In this document: positions 9,290-64,000 of the stretch, in pieces
Numbering within the stretch: the first letter of the stretch is position 1
Layout: each line of letters begins with the position of its first letter
NCBI RefSeq assembly: GCF_032884065.1
Contig: NC_088865.1
Location: 50,758,489 to 50,822,488, forward strand
Length of the DNA: 64,000 bases
Direction of reading: 5' to 3'
From: Artemia franciscana
Lineage: Eukaryota; Arthropoda; Branchiopoda; Anostraca; Artemiidae
Notes under the pieces: model-generated
The model's input: the letters and a program-made list of their open reading frames with translations, nothing else
Told to the model about the DNA's origin: nothing
Databases searched by the model: none
Translations under genes and position numbers: made by a program

Positions 9290-10125
9290 CGTCCTGCGCC
9301 CTTTTCATTGAATTTTTTCCCCCATGGCATATTTCTCCAAGGAAAGATCCTCCCATATAGCCCCCTCCCTCAACCCTACCCCCAAAACCAAAAAAATCCC
9401 CCTGAAAACGTCTGTACACTTCCCAATAACCATTATTATATGTAAACACTGGTTGAAGTTTGTAACTTGCAACCCCTCCCCCAGGGACTGTGGGGGAGTA
9501 AGTCATCCCCAAAAACATAGTTATTTTGATTTTCGACTATGCTAAACAAAATGGCTATCTCAAAATTTTGATCCGTTGACTTTGGGAAAAAAATGAGCGT
9601 GGGAGGGGGCCTAGATGCCCTCCAATTTTTTTGGTCACTTAAAAAGGGCACTAGAACTTTTCATTTCCGTTAGAATGAGCCCTCTTGCGACATTCTAGGA
9701 CCACTTGGTCGATACGATGACCCCTGGGAAAAAAAAAAAAAAAACAACAAAAAAAAAAAAATAAACACGCACCCGTGATTTGTCTTCTGGCAAAAAATGC
9801 AAAATTCCACATTTTTGTAGATAGGAGCTTGAAACTTCTACAGTAGGGTTCTCTGATACGCTGAATCTGATCGTGTCATTTTCGTTAAGATCCTACGACT
9901 TTTAGGGGGTGTTTCCCCCTATTTTCCTAAATAAGGCAAATTTTCTCAGGCTCGTAACTTTTGATGGCTAAGACTAAACTTGATGAAACTTATATATTTA
10001 AAATCAGCATTAAAATGCAATTCTTTTGATGTAGCTATTGATATCAAAATTCAATTTTTTGAGTTTTGGTTCCTATTGAGCCGGATCGCTCCTTACTACA
10101 GTTCGTTACCACGAACTGTTTGATA
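9290..10125. repeat. ~0.85-kb dispersed repeat, copy 2
   Basis: A direct repeat of 8,116-8,965. It ends with the small palindrome acagttcgt-tacc-acgaactgt at about 10,098-10,119, conserved with one change in copy 1. The palindromic end suggests a mobile-element terminus. A poly(A)-like tract at 9,728-9,762 is expanded relative to copy 1. Confidence 0.8.
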
Positions 10126-10142
10126 TCTTTAACGTTGATATT

Positions 10143-11450
10143 TCACTTTAAATTAGAAGAAATTGTGACCCCAAGTAATTTAAAGGAAGATATATAAATA
10201 TCTGGGGGGATATGGTTGAGGAAAAGGGGTGATATTTTAAGGAAACATATTGACACTATCATAGATTTAGATGGGTTTACTCTCATTTCTAAGTCCACAG
10301 TATCGTCTGCAATATCGTTGAGGATTCTCATTAGGTTGCTTACTAAGTCTCTTTATCAGGTTTCAACAACGGTTTGGTCATCCGCAAGTTTCCATCTGTC
10401 TGGAAATTTCTTGGCAAGGTTATTAATCATAACAAAAAAAAGAGGGAACCTAAGAGAGTACTTTGGGGTATGCCATTGTGGACAGGGGAGGGGGTACTGG
10501 AATAATGATTCTGATATTTGACTTCCTGTGATCCGCTTGATAAAAAGAAGGCAACCAATCTGACCAGGAAAGAGTCGATACAGAAATCAGTTACAATTTT
10601 ACCAACTTTATGTAAAATTTATCGATTTTATCTAGTAAGAGAAAACGAAATATCTAAAGGGCAGACACTTGTTTTTCGTAGTTCCCCAATTCTTCTTTTG
10701 ATCTCAGACGGAGAGATAGAAGATAGAAGAGATAAAGATAGATAGGGCTTTGAAAGGATATATATTGTGGTTAACAAGGCCACATGAAATTGAATTTTGC
10801 CAGCAATAAGGTCTTCCAAGAATTTTCCCAATTCAGTCAGTAAGAAAAACAAGATAATGGGAAGTAGAATTTGATCTGAGGTTCCCAAATTGTCTGAAGT
10901 TAGTAAGAGGATGATTTTTTTTTCTTTTAGTCAATCTGCAAGGAATCCTTCATACATTTTAGAGAATATATGAGTATGTGATATGTGACGAACCCCTGAA
11001 ATACCAGGTTTTCGCTGTTTCTTTTCCTAGGGGGGGGGGTTAAGAAACTTTGTTTCAATATTTGCCGTTGTTGGACAAACTCATACTCTCATTGAAACGA
11101 ACAGACTAGGGCTTTGAAAGGAAGTCACTGAAACCTCTAGTAAGAGAAAACAGAATATCTAAAGGGCAGACACTTGTTTTTCGTAGTTCCCCAATTCTTC
11201 TTTTGATATCAAACGGAGAGATAGAAAGGAAAGTGAATGAGAGATTATCTGTTGATAACTGATAAGACAATGCCGGAAGGCTCTGGACGATGGAAGCAAG
11301 GAACCTGCTAAGATCCTTAGCAGTAACTTTAGAGGATTCGGGTAGGTTGAAATTAAGCTGGTCTAGACTACTACCACACAACTTTTTTACCTCTGAATAA
11401 CAGTTTTTTGGATTATTGGTAAACAATTCTTCGACCTTATTCTTGTAGTT
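10143..11450 (-). pseudogene. degenerate non-LTR retrotransposon reverse transcriptase
   Basis: Minus-strand fragments follow the order of a jockey/CR1-like RT. First NCYSEVKKLCGSSL with PLDILFSLTRGFSDFL (11,426-11,106). A duplicate of the SISPSEIKRRIGELRKTSVC block lies at 10,720-10,630. Then come GIPQSTLLGSLFF and FPDRWKLADDQTVV (about 10,480-10,370; the FADD catalytic box reads LADD), and finally NPSKSMIV with SFKLLGVTISSNLK (10,331-10,143). Many stops and frameshifts are present. The duplicated block suggests a rearranged relic. Confidence 0.75.
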
Positions 11451-11639
11451 GGATCGACCAAATTTACGTATTTCCTTTTTAATTTTTTTTTCTTACCGTC
11501 CGTAATTCTTCTTCGCAAGATAAATCTTCCTTCACTTCCGAGGTATCACACAACTGATGCGTCGGATCACCTTATCTTATTCCGTGAATTTTCAATTAAT
11601 CGTGGGAAATCAAATACATATTTAAAAGTAAGAAAGACT

Positions 11640-12125
11640 ATTGATGATAAAATCTATAATAAACTTGAGAGTCACATTAGCTTGTACCGATTGGAAATCA
11701 GTTAATGAAGAAACAAACTCGGGCACAATGGCTGCTCTATTTCTTGAGGAGTTCTCATTTGCTCTTGACTCTAAAAAGACCTTGAACTTTTGCATTGGCT
11801 TGTCTTTTGTCATTATGAACAACATACCGCAGAACCTTTGTTTTTTAACAGAGGCTGATGCAGTATCAGGTTCTTAGCTAACGTGCTTATAAACTCTAAT
11901 GTCGTTATTTATAACTTATTTGATTGTTTGGAGCTTTTATTGTTTTGAACGTCAACTTTTGCCCTAGTTTGTCTTTTGTCATTATGAAATACATATCGCA
12001 GAAACTATTTTTTTTTTAAATAAAGGCTTGGTAAGCATTGATGATCTTATGCATGTCAAAATCCCTAACCTAATTATTATAATTATCATTTTCAATTTTG
12101 TCACGTTTGACTCCGCTGTCACTTA
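11640..12125 (-). pseudogene. Helitron-type ORF debris, duplicated
   Basis: The minus strand contains two related pieces, at 11,870-11,790 and 12,020-11,955, reading KTKVLRYVVHNDKRQANAK and RYVFHNDKRQTRAK. Before them (12,120-12,030) is a KIENDNYNN...VRDFDMHKIINAY segment. The same order of segments is seen in the plus-strand Helitron ORF remnants at 2.8 and 34.2-34.4 kb. Frameshifts and stops interrupt it. It is a repeat-derived relic. Confidence 0.55.
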
Positions 12126-12129
12126 TCTT

Positions 12130-15100
12130 CTAACCTCATTTTTCTGTGTTCTTCATTTTGGATTTTCAATTATTTTCATATATCATTCCATGATAGATGG
12201 ATCTATCATGATATCATTAGATCATTCGACGATAGTATTGGATCTATCATTTCAATACTTCTTGTAACAATCCCCTACTCTTCTCTACTGAGTTTACAAA
12301 ATGTTCACTAAATTTCCTAGCTGCGTTTTTAACTTTCCTCCCATCATCTGCTACTTCACAAACTACTGTCGTAAATCTCTTCCAACCAGCTTATTTCCAT
12401 CGTCCAACTTTAGACTGGTTATTTTAGAATCCAACTGTTTCTAGGAAGTTTATCCTAAATTCTCATTCTATAGTCGATCAACGTCATAACTTCATGGAAG
12501 GTCAGCCCAAATATCAGCCTCAGATTAAACTTAGACACTACTATATCGTGATCTTTACTTTTAACATCAATAAAAGTACTCTAGCATCTTGTATCAATCC
12601 TGCCAGTCTTCGGTTGTAGCAGGTTAAATTGCCAGTAATTAAAAAGGCGGTACGTAACATTATTGTAGATGCTAGTTATAGCTCGGATAGCATTCAACCT
12701 GGCTACATAAGCCTAGCTCAATTTAAACAATACGATTCAGTTGTCGGTGTCCTTGGTACTTTAAAAATGGGGGGGGGGTTGGATTCAAAAACATTTCAAA
12801 TACAATCATTGTGAAACAAAAGTTAGAGCTAATTAATTAAATTGCCTTAATTGTACCTTATTGGGTTTCTGCATTATCAGTCTTATTGGTTTTTCCAAAA
12901 TGGAACAAATAAAATTTTGTACTCTACTAAATTTCAATAGGTAGACGAATTTTTAGCTTTTAAAATTAAAAATGTCCGTATTTTATTTTTAAAAGTAGGC
13001 TAATAGCAATAAAAAGAAGCACAATTTTGAGTCCATAATTTCCTAAACCAATAACCGATAATATGACTTTGGAAGAGGGAGTCCCATTCCAAATGCAAGT
13101 GAGAAAATTTAGCTTTTGGTCACCTTTGAACCTAGACACAGAATGCCAAAGCTTGCCATGCAGAATTTCGACAGGCAAGGTAGGATTTTATTATTTTTTT
13201 TAGATATCCCCCTTACTTCTTTTAACAACTTATCAAAGAAAAACTGAAGGAAATAGAACGTATTTCTTCTTATTTCCCTCTCCCGTAGAAATTATATTGT
13301 GTAGCATACCACCTTTGGAATTACCATATTGAGCTGCCATACGGAGGCACTGAATTTATCATACTACTATATTAATTACAATATTTAGATTTTGGCACAC
13401 CACCTTTTGAATTAAAACCGTATTGGCGCTAGATCAGGCTAAACAATAAGCATGGCATAGATTTATTAAATCTCCAATAGATCTAAATGTTTTAATTCAG
13501 AATAATTACACTTGAATTCAACAGATGTACAGATATATACTTTGATAAAATGATCAGAGTTGCCACTTCACTTCGTAAAACATATTGTCCTCATCGAAAA
13601 AAGAAATACTGCAAGAAAAAAAGCAGTGTCTTCGGAAATTTTCCATTTATATTGTGTTAAGCTGATTAAGTAACACTATTATGTAAAGCTTTTTTTCTTC
13701 AAAGTTTAAAAATTTTAATATAAAGTACTAACAAGTACTACTTTCTTGCATGCACTCCTGAGTCAGTATTTAGCAAAAAATGTTCGACAAATAATACAAA
13801 TGTACTGTCTGTGGCAACCCTGTACATGATTTATACTAGAGGCACAAATTAGTAACTGATTCACAAGTGTCATTAAATTCAACGAAGACGAATTGCACAA
13901 AAAGCAGGTAAACTTCAATCAGACTTTAAATGTGAAAGAAAAAAAAAATATTGGCGGTTCAATAAAATAAAGAATTTGCTAAAAAAAAAAAAAATACAAA
14001 TTATGATTTGTGAAAAATATATTAGTGTCTCAAACCTATTATTCATCTGTTTCTTTTTTTCCTTTTCTTCCTCCCTTGTTGTAAGTTTTTTTTTTACTTC
14101 TACAAGATATGAGATAATATTAATCATCTCTCAAAATTAATACAGCGAAACGGCTAGAAGACAATTTCTTTTTTTATTCTTCTTTTATAGATAACAGAAC
14201 CAATATTTCATTATAATCCCAAATCAATATTTCTAGTAAGATACAAAGAGAATGGGAAACTCATACGAGTTGGATCTTGTGCGATTTAACATGGGATAAT
14301 AGGGATTAAAAACCACTAGCACCTCTTATAGTATAAAGATTGTACAACAATTTTTACTTTCCCGAATTTTTTAAAGTCAATTTCCAGTCTGTGCAAAGTA
14401 GGCATAGATTAGCTTGACAGAATCTTGGCAGGTTAAGTAGCTTAGTTGACTTGAAGCTAGTAGGCCTTCTAGAAACAAAATCCTGCTTTCTTTCCATCCC
14501 CTGTGCTTTAAAGTACCTAAAAAGGCTAGTATACATCAGCTTTCCGTTCGAACAAAGCCAACAAAAGCTAGATGGCATAGAAGATTTTTTTTTTTCAAAA
14601 CTGGAGCCTGTTTCCCCTCTTCCAAGTTTTCTCCATACTCTTTGGTAAGATGGTAAAAGTCATTTCGTCTACTGCCTATACTACTAAACATGCATGTTTA
14701 AAAGTGAGAAAACTTGAAAAGTATAGTAGTCTAATGAAACAAGATGGCACTAGCCGATCTACTTCTGCGCTACAAAAATGCAGTCGCTTTTCATATTCAG
14801 TACAATACAATTTACCCAAAGCGCAAACACGGGTGTCACAGCTTTGTGTTGAGCAAGAGACTAAAAACCTTATGGGACGATAAGGCTTTCTGAACAACGC
14901 TTTGAAGAATCTTATCAGCAATGCAGGCCAAAGAGCCATCACTACCAAGGCCACATTCCACCCCTCCATGGGGAGGGGGTCTGAGCCCCCCCGCCCCCTG
15001 AAATGTTAGTGCAACTCGTAAAAACGTAACAAAAATGAAAATAAACGCATTTTTGATGCGGTTTCCGAAATTCTTTTCCCTAAAAACTTTTTATGAATTT

Positions 15101-15640
15101 GTGTTAAAAACTGCACTAAAAAAAAAAACCCTTTTAAGAAGTGAAAATACATGAAGCTTAGAAACTAACTTCAACTATCATAAAGAAACATCGTGAAAAA
15201 AAAAGAAAGAAAATAAGCCAATGTTTCTTGAGGCTGAAACGATCTTGTAGAGGTATGAAAACACATTCCCCAACAACTGAACCGTTTTCTTTATGTATGT
15301 ATAACAGCAATAAAAACAAACAAATAACAAAGTTATAAAGAATAAATGAGCAATCAATATTACAAAATTATTTAACAGGACAAAATTTTGAGGCATATAT
15401 AGAATGAGCAGAAACAACTGAAAAGATATAGAATGAGGAAAAAGAGAATGAAGAACAGGAAAAAGAGGATCAAGAGAGAAAGTAAAAGACAAGAAAAAAG
15501 AGAATGAAGTGAAGATTTAACATGGATGTCTCTTTCTATTGCCTCAAGTTCTAAAAATGAATAAATAACTGATAATTAAAACAATCATTTCAAAGTTACC
15601 TGTGTGATTAGATTAATGATATATATGTAATATACTGATA
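12130..15640. other. no gene recognised
   Basis: AT-rich sequence with homopolymer runs (for example the G run near 12,769-12,777). Open frames here are short and show no recognisable domain or motif. A C-rich spot near 14,957-14,999 (ccatggggagggggtctgag) may be the edge of a repeat. Confidence 0.5.
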
Positions 15641-15642
15641 CA

Positions 15643-15645
<3 letters not shown>

Positions 15646-15721
<76 letters not shown>
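15646..15721. repeat. (AT)n microsatellite
   Basis: An uninterrupted run of alternating a and t of about 75 bp. Its (YI)n or (IY)n translation is meaningless. Confidence 0.98.
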
Positions 15722-15723
<2 letters not shown>

Positions 15724-16202
15724 TCCTGTAGAGGAAGTAGATTGACTTATGGATCAACTTAAATGCCCAGTTTTTAGAAAGCTTTCTCAAGCAATATTTA
15801 GAAACATTTTCGATGTGTTAAAACTACACAACAGATACAGAGTCATCTCATAATTTACGGATACTTTAGGCTTTTACGCCGGATATAGGCTACTACTAGG
15901 TCAATTATCTTTATTGCATAAAAAAAACACGTGTAGTTTTATCCTTGTTTGGTTCTGCTTGTTCTTTTAGTTTTTTCTTTCGTATGCGCATCTAAGTAAC
16001 ATTAGTCTTTTTCTATAATACAGATTCTAGATATTAAAAATAGGCTATTAGGTTCGATGGAGAAACCAAACACTTCAAACAGGCAAAATATGATGCACAA
16101 AGTCGTAGAATGGTACACTAATATGTGAGGTCGCAAAAAATTTAACAAAAAATCTTCTTAGCATATTTATATGGTCAACAAAGATAAGACCATCCAAAAG
16201 AC

Positions 16203-16350
16203 TCCAGTGGTGTAGGTAGCTTTTCCCCCGTTCCGTGGACGATGTAAGTTTTCGTACCAAAAGGGTATAAAAACCATTTATGTAGCTGTTACCCACAGAT
16301 GCTGCGCCGGGGGCAAGTTTAACCCCTTTCCTTCCAACTACGCCACTGGA
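16203..16350. mobile_element. 148-bp MITE, hAT-like ends
   Basis: The ends are inverted: tccagtggtgtag at the left and ctacgccactgga at the right. CAGTGGYGTA termini are typical of hAT-derived miniature elements. The interior is moderately GC-rich (ccgttccgtggacgatgtaa; gctgcgccgggggcaagt), unlike its surroundings. An 8-bp target duplication was not evident. Confidence 0.6.
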
Positions 16351-18042
16351 ATGATAACTAATATTTTTAATTCTCAAAAGAGCTTTATGATATTTTCTTT
16401 GAATCTTTACACAGAATGTTATCATTTGTTAATCTGTGCAATTATGTGCCTTTCCACGGATTGCACTATAGTTTTGTACAAATTAAGTAAAGTGGATTCG
16501 TCCAAACATTAAAAATGACAAAAAGGTGAAAATTTTTAAAGTCAACAAGTTTAAGGGAAGCAAAACAACCGTGTTAAAAAAAAAAAATGGAAGCTGGCCC
16601 AAGGTGAATATTGACAAAACTACACGAGCATCTAACGTTTAAATCATCAATACCCCGCGTTAATATAAATTGAATCTTATATTAAAACTAGAGCTCTTTC
16701 TTGGCTGTTAACCAGAGCTATTAAAATTATTAATTTGCTTTCCCTAAAGTGGACAAAGCTGGGCAGTTTTACATTGGCAAAGTTCCAAGTTTAAAAGTAA
16801 ATACATACTGCATCTTTTTCGATTCGTAGTTTTTCAGGGAAAAAGTAAGGAAGTAAATTTGGAGGAATCTAAGAGAACATCCCGAACACTTTTTGAAGAC
16901 AGCGCAATTTGATCGAAATAGCTAAAAGACAGAAAACTTACAAGTCCCCGTAAAAATAAAATTTAAGGGACATAAAATTTGAATAATCACGAGATTTCAG
17001 AAGTGAGCCCAGTCCTTGCGCATCCTCCCTTGCGCACGTTTGTGTATGTATCCCTTCAAAGATTTCACCGTAATTTTGTATAAATTGAATAAGTGGTAGC
17101 TTTATCTCTTCAAATTCACAACTTTTTAACATCCAACTTCGCAAAAGTTTCTACTTAGTGAATTGGTCGACTTTTGAACAACTTGAACTGAAATACTGAA
17201 CAACTGTGGGAAGGAAATCGTTTAGAAATAAGCAATTATTGTTGGTTGAAATTCCTCGGCCTTTTTTGCTTGATTTCCACCAAATCACAGGCACACCTAC
17301 CATGAAAGCTTTAAGAAGTATGATAAGAGATAAAAATAATAATAAATAAAAAAAACAGCAAATTAGCAGTAAAAAGTTGCATGAAACTAGAAAATAAGCG
17401 GAAAAAAAAAACAAACAGAGAAACGGTTTTGTAGACAAAGATTACTCAACTCCAGGGCTCGTTTTGAGTACCTTAAGTCATGCTTCTGACGAGATCTCTG
17501 CTTTAAATACTTCTAAATCATGCGTTTAGAACATGGATGTGATATTGGAATTTTTGTTGGAATTTCTTGGTATTTGGAACTAAAAAAAGATAATGATAAA
17601 AAAAATATTCGGGGATGTTTTAGATTATGGCACCAATTCACGGAAATTATGTGCAGGGAGGGGGAATGTATTTTTCAAAATCTAGGGGTGGAGGTTTTTT
17701 TTACGAAAATGCCACGTAGTTTTTAATGAAAATATTAAGGAAGAGAATGCCCCCCCCCCCGATTGACACGATTAGTCTTGGAAGGTGAACAAAGTTAAAC
17801 CTGAAACTTCAAATGTGGTAGGATTAAAGAGGAGGCTGACCTTACGCTCCTCCCATTCTATAAGGATTGTCGTCACACCAATTTTCGAAGACAAAACTCT
17901 TCTTAGGGGGCTCAAAACTCGACAAATTTTTGTGGGACAGGTAGGGAAAGACTTCGTAGTATTCGTCCGGACAAATATGTAACTCGTCTGGGACGAGTTT
18001 GTTGTAGTAATGATCTGAAACGCGACTTCATAAACGAATCTA
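16351..18042. other. no gene recognised; downstream of kinase gene
   Basis: This stretch lies beyond the 3' end of the minus-strand kinase gene. It contains a C run at 17,751-17,760. The longest frames show no recognisable motif. Confidence 0.45.
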
Positions 18043-18048
18043 TTTATT
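18043..18048 (-). promoter_or_regulatory. candidate poly(A) signal of the Slik-like gene
   Basis: AATAAA on the minus strand (tttatt on plus) lies about 235 nt after the TAA of the last coding exon, a normal 3' UTR distance. Chance hexamers are common in DNA this AT-rich. Confidence 0.4.
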
Positions 18049-18282
18049 TTCTATAATAACTATATATTAGCCATTCTAAGTCGTTCGAAGAATGTACAAC
18101 ACTAAGACATAACAAAATATTAAGGCAGCATATATCATAACGACTTAAATAGCTCAAATTTACATGGAGCGAGACAAAACAATAGGCATATAGTTCCGTT
18201 GGTTATCATGGAATGCATACTTGATCAATATAAAAATTCACAGCCAAACAAAGCATTTCTAATCAATCATCAAATGAAATGA

Positions 18283-61876
<43,594 letters not shown>

Positions 61877-62793
61877 CTGAAAAATGAAAAGTCCTTGATA
61901 ATTTAGAAAAAAAATTAAAGAAGAGTGAATTAATAGAATTTCATTAATATAAATTAATCCAAAATAGCAGCTGAGACATAGAGTCCTACTAAGGTCTGTG
62001 GTAAAGGGCACAATATGTAAAAAAAGAGAAATAAAAGAGCAGCACAAAAATAGTTACAAAGATAGAAGAAGAAAGCATAGCTAATCGAAGGTACAAACAA
62101 CAAAACTTTTGAGGAATATCAGGAAATCTTCCCAAATCATGAACGATTGAAGCACGTTTTATAACCATCACTATGATTAAACTAAATTGTGACAAAAATC
62201 AAAGCAAATATTCGTCAGTGATTCGTCAGCAAGATTTAGTTTCTTTTTCTTCTTCTTCTTCTTCAACTGAGTGAATATAAGGTTCATTTCTGTTTTAAAT
62301 CGAAGTTCAAAAATTCGCTTTTCGGTAGGCAAAAAACAGAGTTGAAAATATAAATGAAAGCTTCCACAAAGTCAAGTTAATTTTTTTTTATTCTCGAAAA
62401 AAAAAAACTAATGAAATTTCCTAGGAAGACTTGGGAAAATTTCACGTTCACTTAACTAAACTTAACCTCTTCAATAGAAACTGAAGTTTATTCATTTAAC
62501 AAATTTTCTAATGAATGGGCTCACAGATTATTTTTCATCGGCGAGAATTTTCCTCTAGACGCTTGTTTAGTTCTCCGATATGAAGGAAATAATAGCTTAA
62601 CAACATAAAACGGCCTGAAATTCGAGCTCACGCCAATTTATGGATATTTCGGAGCATACATCCCCCCCCCCAAGAAAAAAACAAGGGTAAAATACATTTT
62701 AAAAATCGTTAGCTTAGAGTAAACTACCACCACGCATCAGTACGGGATCATGTTTTGAGCATAGATCAAGTTAACAATATACTTTACAATAAG
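61877..62793. other. presumed intron upstream of w1
   Basis: No exon with phase 1 at its end was recognised. A CTT repeat at 62,243-62,264 reads as a Lys or Glu run on the minus strand but lacks a usable donor. A C run lies at about 62,664-62,672. Confidence 0.4.
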
Positions 62794-62933
62794 TTACTTT
62801 ATATAGACATATCATCTGCTGAGAACGATTTGCCGAATCTGTTCTTCCAAAACTCGAACTCGTTTTTCTCAAAGTTTTGGAAAAACAGATTCGGCAAATT
62901 ACTCTCAGCAGACGATATGTCTAAATAAAGTAA
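62794..62933. repeat. 60-bp inverted repeat (long hairpin)
   Basis: The left arm (62,794-62,853) and right arm (62,874-62,933) are inverted copies with about 90% matching around a 20-bp loop. Both contain tttgccgaatctgtt or its complement and the gcagatgatatgtct/agacatatcatctgc pair. A transcript from either strand could form a long, nearly perfect stem. Confidence 0.88.
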
Positions 62934-64000
62934 GCCAGCAGAGGCTACGAATATGTCCAAAAACTTATTTGTCACATCTCGAAACAAGATTCAGACGTGA
63001 GGAAGCTGTCGACTTGTTAGGTGTCACGTCTGTTCACAACAGACCAAAAACGTGTTCAAGTAAACAATTTCAACGTCAAAAATTTGGATAAAAAATTCTG
63101 TTTCGCCAAAACAAGGCGCCGTCTCACAACTCAGTGGTTCCCATGACGAAGATTCACGAATTACGGTTTGAACTGCGTGACCACCCTTACTCCTCAGCTC
63201 TAGCTGTTTTATAATATGGCAGCTAATGAAGCAGTTTTGCTGCATGTAGATTACTGCATGCAAATTTGATTATTCAGTCTCGGTAATTAAAACCAATAGT
63301 AGACTAGAGTCTGCTGTGTTTCAAGGACAGAAGGATATTTCGATCAAAGGTCACAGGGATAATGGCAACGTTTGCACTGAAAGCATTTCCCTGTCAAACG
63401 AAAGATGCTTCAGCTAACTTTTGTGCATTCGTGTTAACAACGAGTACGATGGATTACAGAGCTTTTGAGAACAGCGGGTATGAATGCTATATTTATAGAC
63501 CAAACAACCCAGAATCAACCCATTGAATGTTGTGGAGAAGAGACGTTGCAATAGTTTTGGAGCTAATAACGGAATCCAAATAATACAGTGGAATTTTTAA
63601 TGGAACAGCTTATGAGTCACATAAACAGCTTAGCTTAGTTCTTTGCTATAACTATGAAAGCTTAAGACCTAAGGATTTTACTGTGTTTGTAAACATCCAT
63701 CACGGTATATTTGAAAAATTATATTTTAGACTAAGAGCCTACCGTTTATTAGGCAGTTGAAAAATAGTTGTTGAAAAGTGTGGTGAAAATGTTACACACT
63801 TGTTAAATGAAGGAGCTCTGAGTCTGCTCGACTGTATAGGGACTGGCGGATATGCAGTGATGATATTGACTAACTGGGGGAGTTGCTGAAATAAAAAATA
63901 AAAAAAACGGCGAATGCGTCACGATTTCCCAGATTTGATTTTATTTTTATTGGTTCTATTGAAGCGTAATTAAAATCATAAATAGTTTTTGCGTTCTTTA
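62934..64000. other. no gene recognised at right edge
   Basis: A plus-strand ORF of 54 codons (63,362-63,526) and a minus-strand frame at 63,024-63,263 carry no recognisable motif. The kinase domain of the Slik-like gene is not found here. Confidence 0.45.

Noticed and set aside
62215..62270. Possible upstream kinase-gene exon coding a Lys or Glu run
   Set aside because: There is an acceptor-like cag but no usable donor in phase; the Glu frame runs into a stop after ETKSC.
63362..63526. 54-codon plus-strand ORF starting MATFALKAFP
   Set aside because: No motif, no splice or poly(A) support; chance frame cannot be excluded.

Overview
The window is AT-rich, intron-rich animal DNA and looks like arthropod sequence. 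All 13 introns I could define are GT-AG. Microsatellites, Helitrons and broken LINEs fill most of the space. The one recognisable host gene reads closest, from my knowledge of the family, to arthropod Slik. A crustacean such as a brine shrimp is possible from the style of the repeats, but that is a guess.

The main result is a split host gene on the minus strand, from 61,876 down to 18,283. Fourteen exons join in phase into about 674 residues plus a stop codon. They form the acidic linker and the complete C-terminal coiled-coil (PKK) region of a germinal-centre kinase of the Slik/SLK/STK10 family. The kinase domain is not in the window and must lie beyond its right edge. Introns run from about 1.6 to 4.9 kb and hold most of the repeats. 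A candidate poly(A) signal lies at 18,043-18,048.

From left to right: 1-3,590 holds two Helitron derivatives whose 5' ends face each other about 89 bp apart. The right-hand one looks complete but non-autonomous. Region 4.2-7.0 kb holds a short tandem repeat, two copies of a GRF-zinc-finger-like fragment, an unrecognised last exon on the plus strand (5,323-5,613) and local duplications. Region 7.2-10.1 kb is a nest of foldback sequences and a duplicated ~0.85 kb repeat. Region 10.1-12.1 kb holds a dead LINE reverse transcriptase and Helitron ORF debris. Region 12.1-18.0 kb is mostly unassigned, with an (AT)n tract and a small hAT-like MITE.

Inside the kinase gene's introns are: a 3' LINE fragment in antisense (19-20.3 kb); two minisatellites (21.6-22.2 and 28.0-28.1 kb); a piggyBac-like MITE (29.3-29.9 kb); a tRNA-derived SINE family (31.2, 52.3 and 58.5 kb); further LINE fragments (31.5, 34.7 and 39.4 kb); a 1.7 kb element with inverted ends (45.3-47.0 kb); a 107-bp satellite with an eight-monomer higher-order period (49.2-51.3 kb); and a ~290-bp tandem array ending in a hairpin (52.9-54.9 kb). 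A 60-bp inverted repeat lies upstream at 62.8 kb. I saw no bacterial-type operon, CRISPR array, rRNA or intact tRNA gene.
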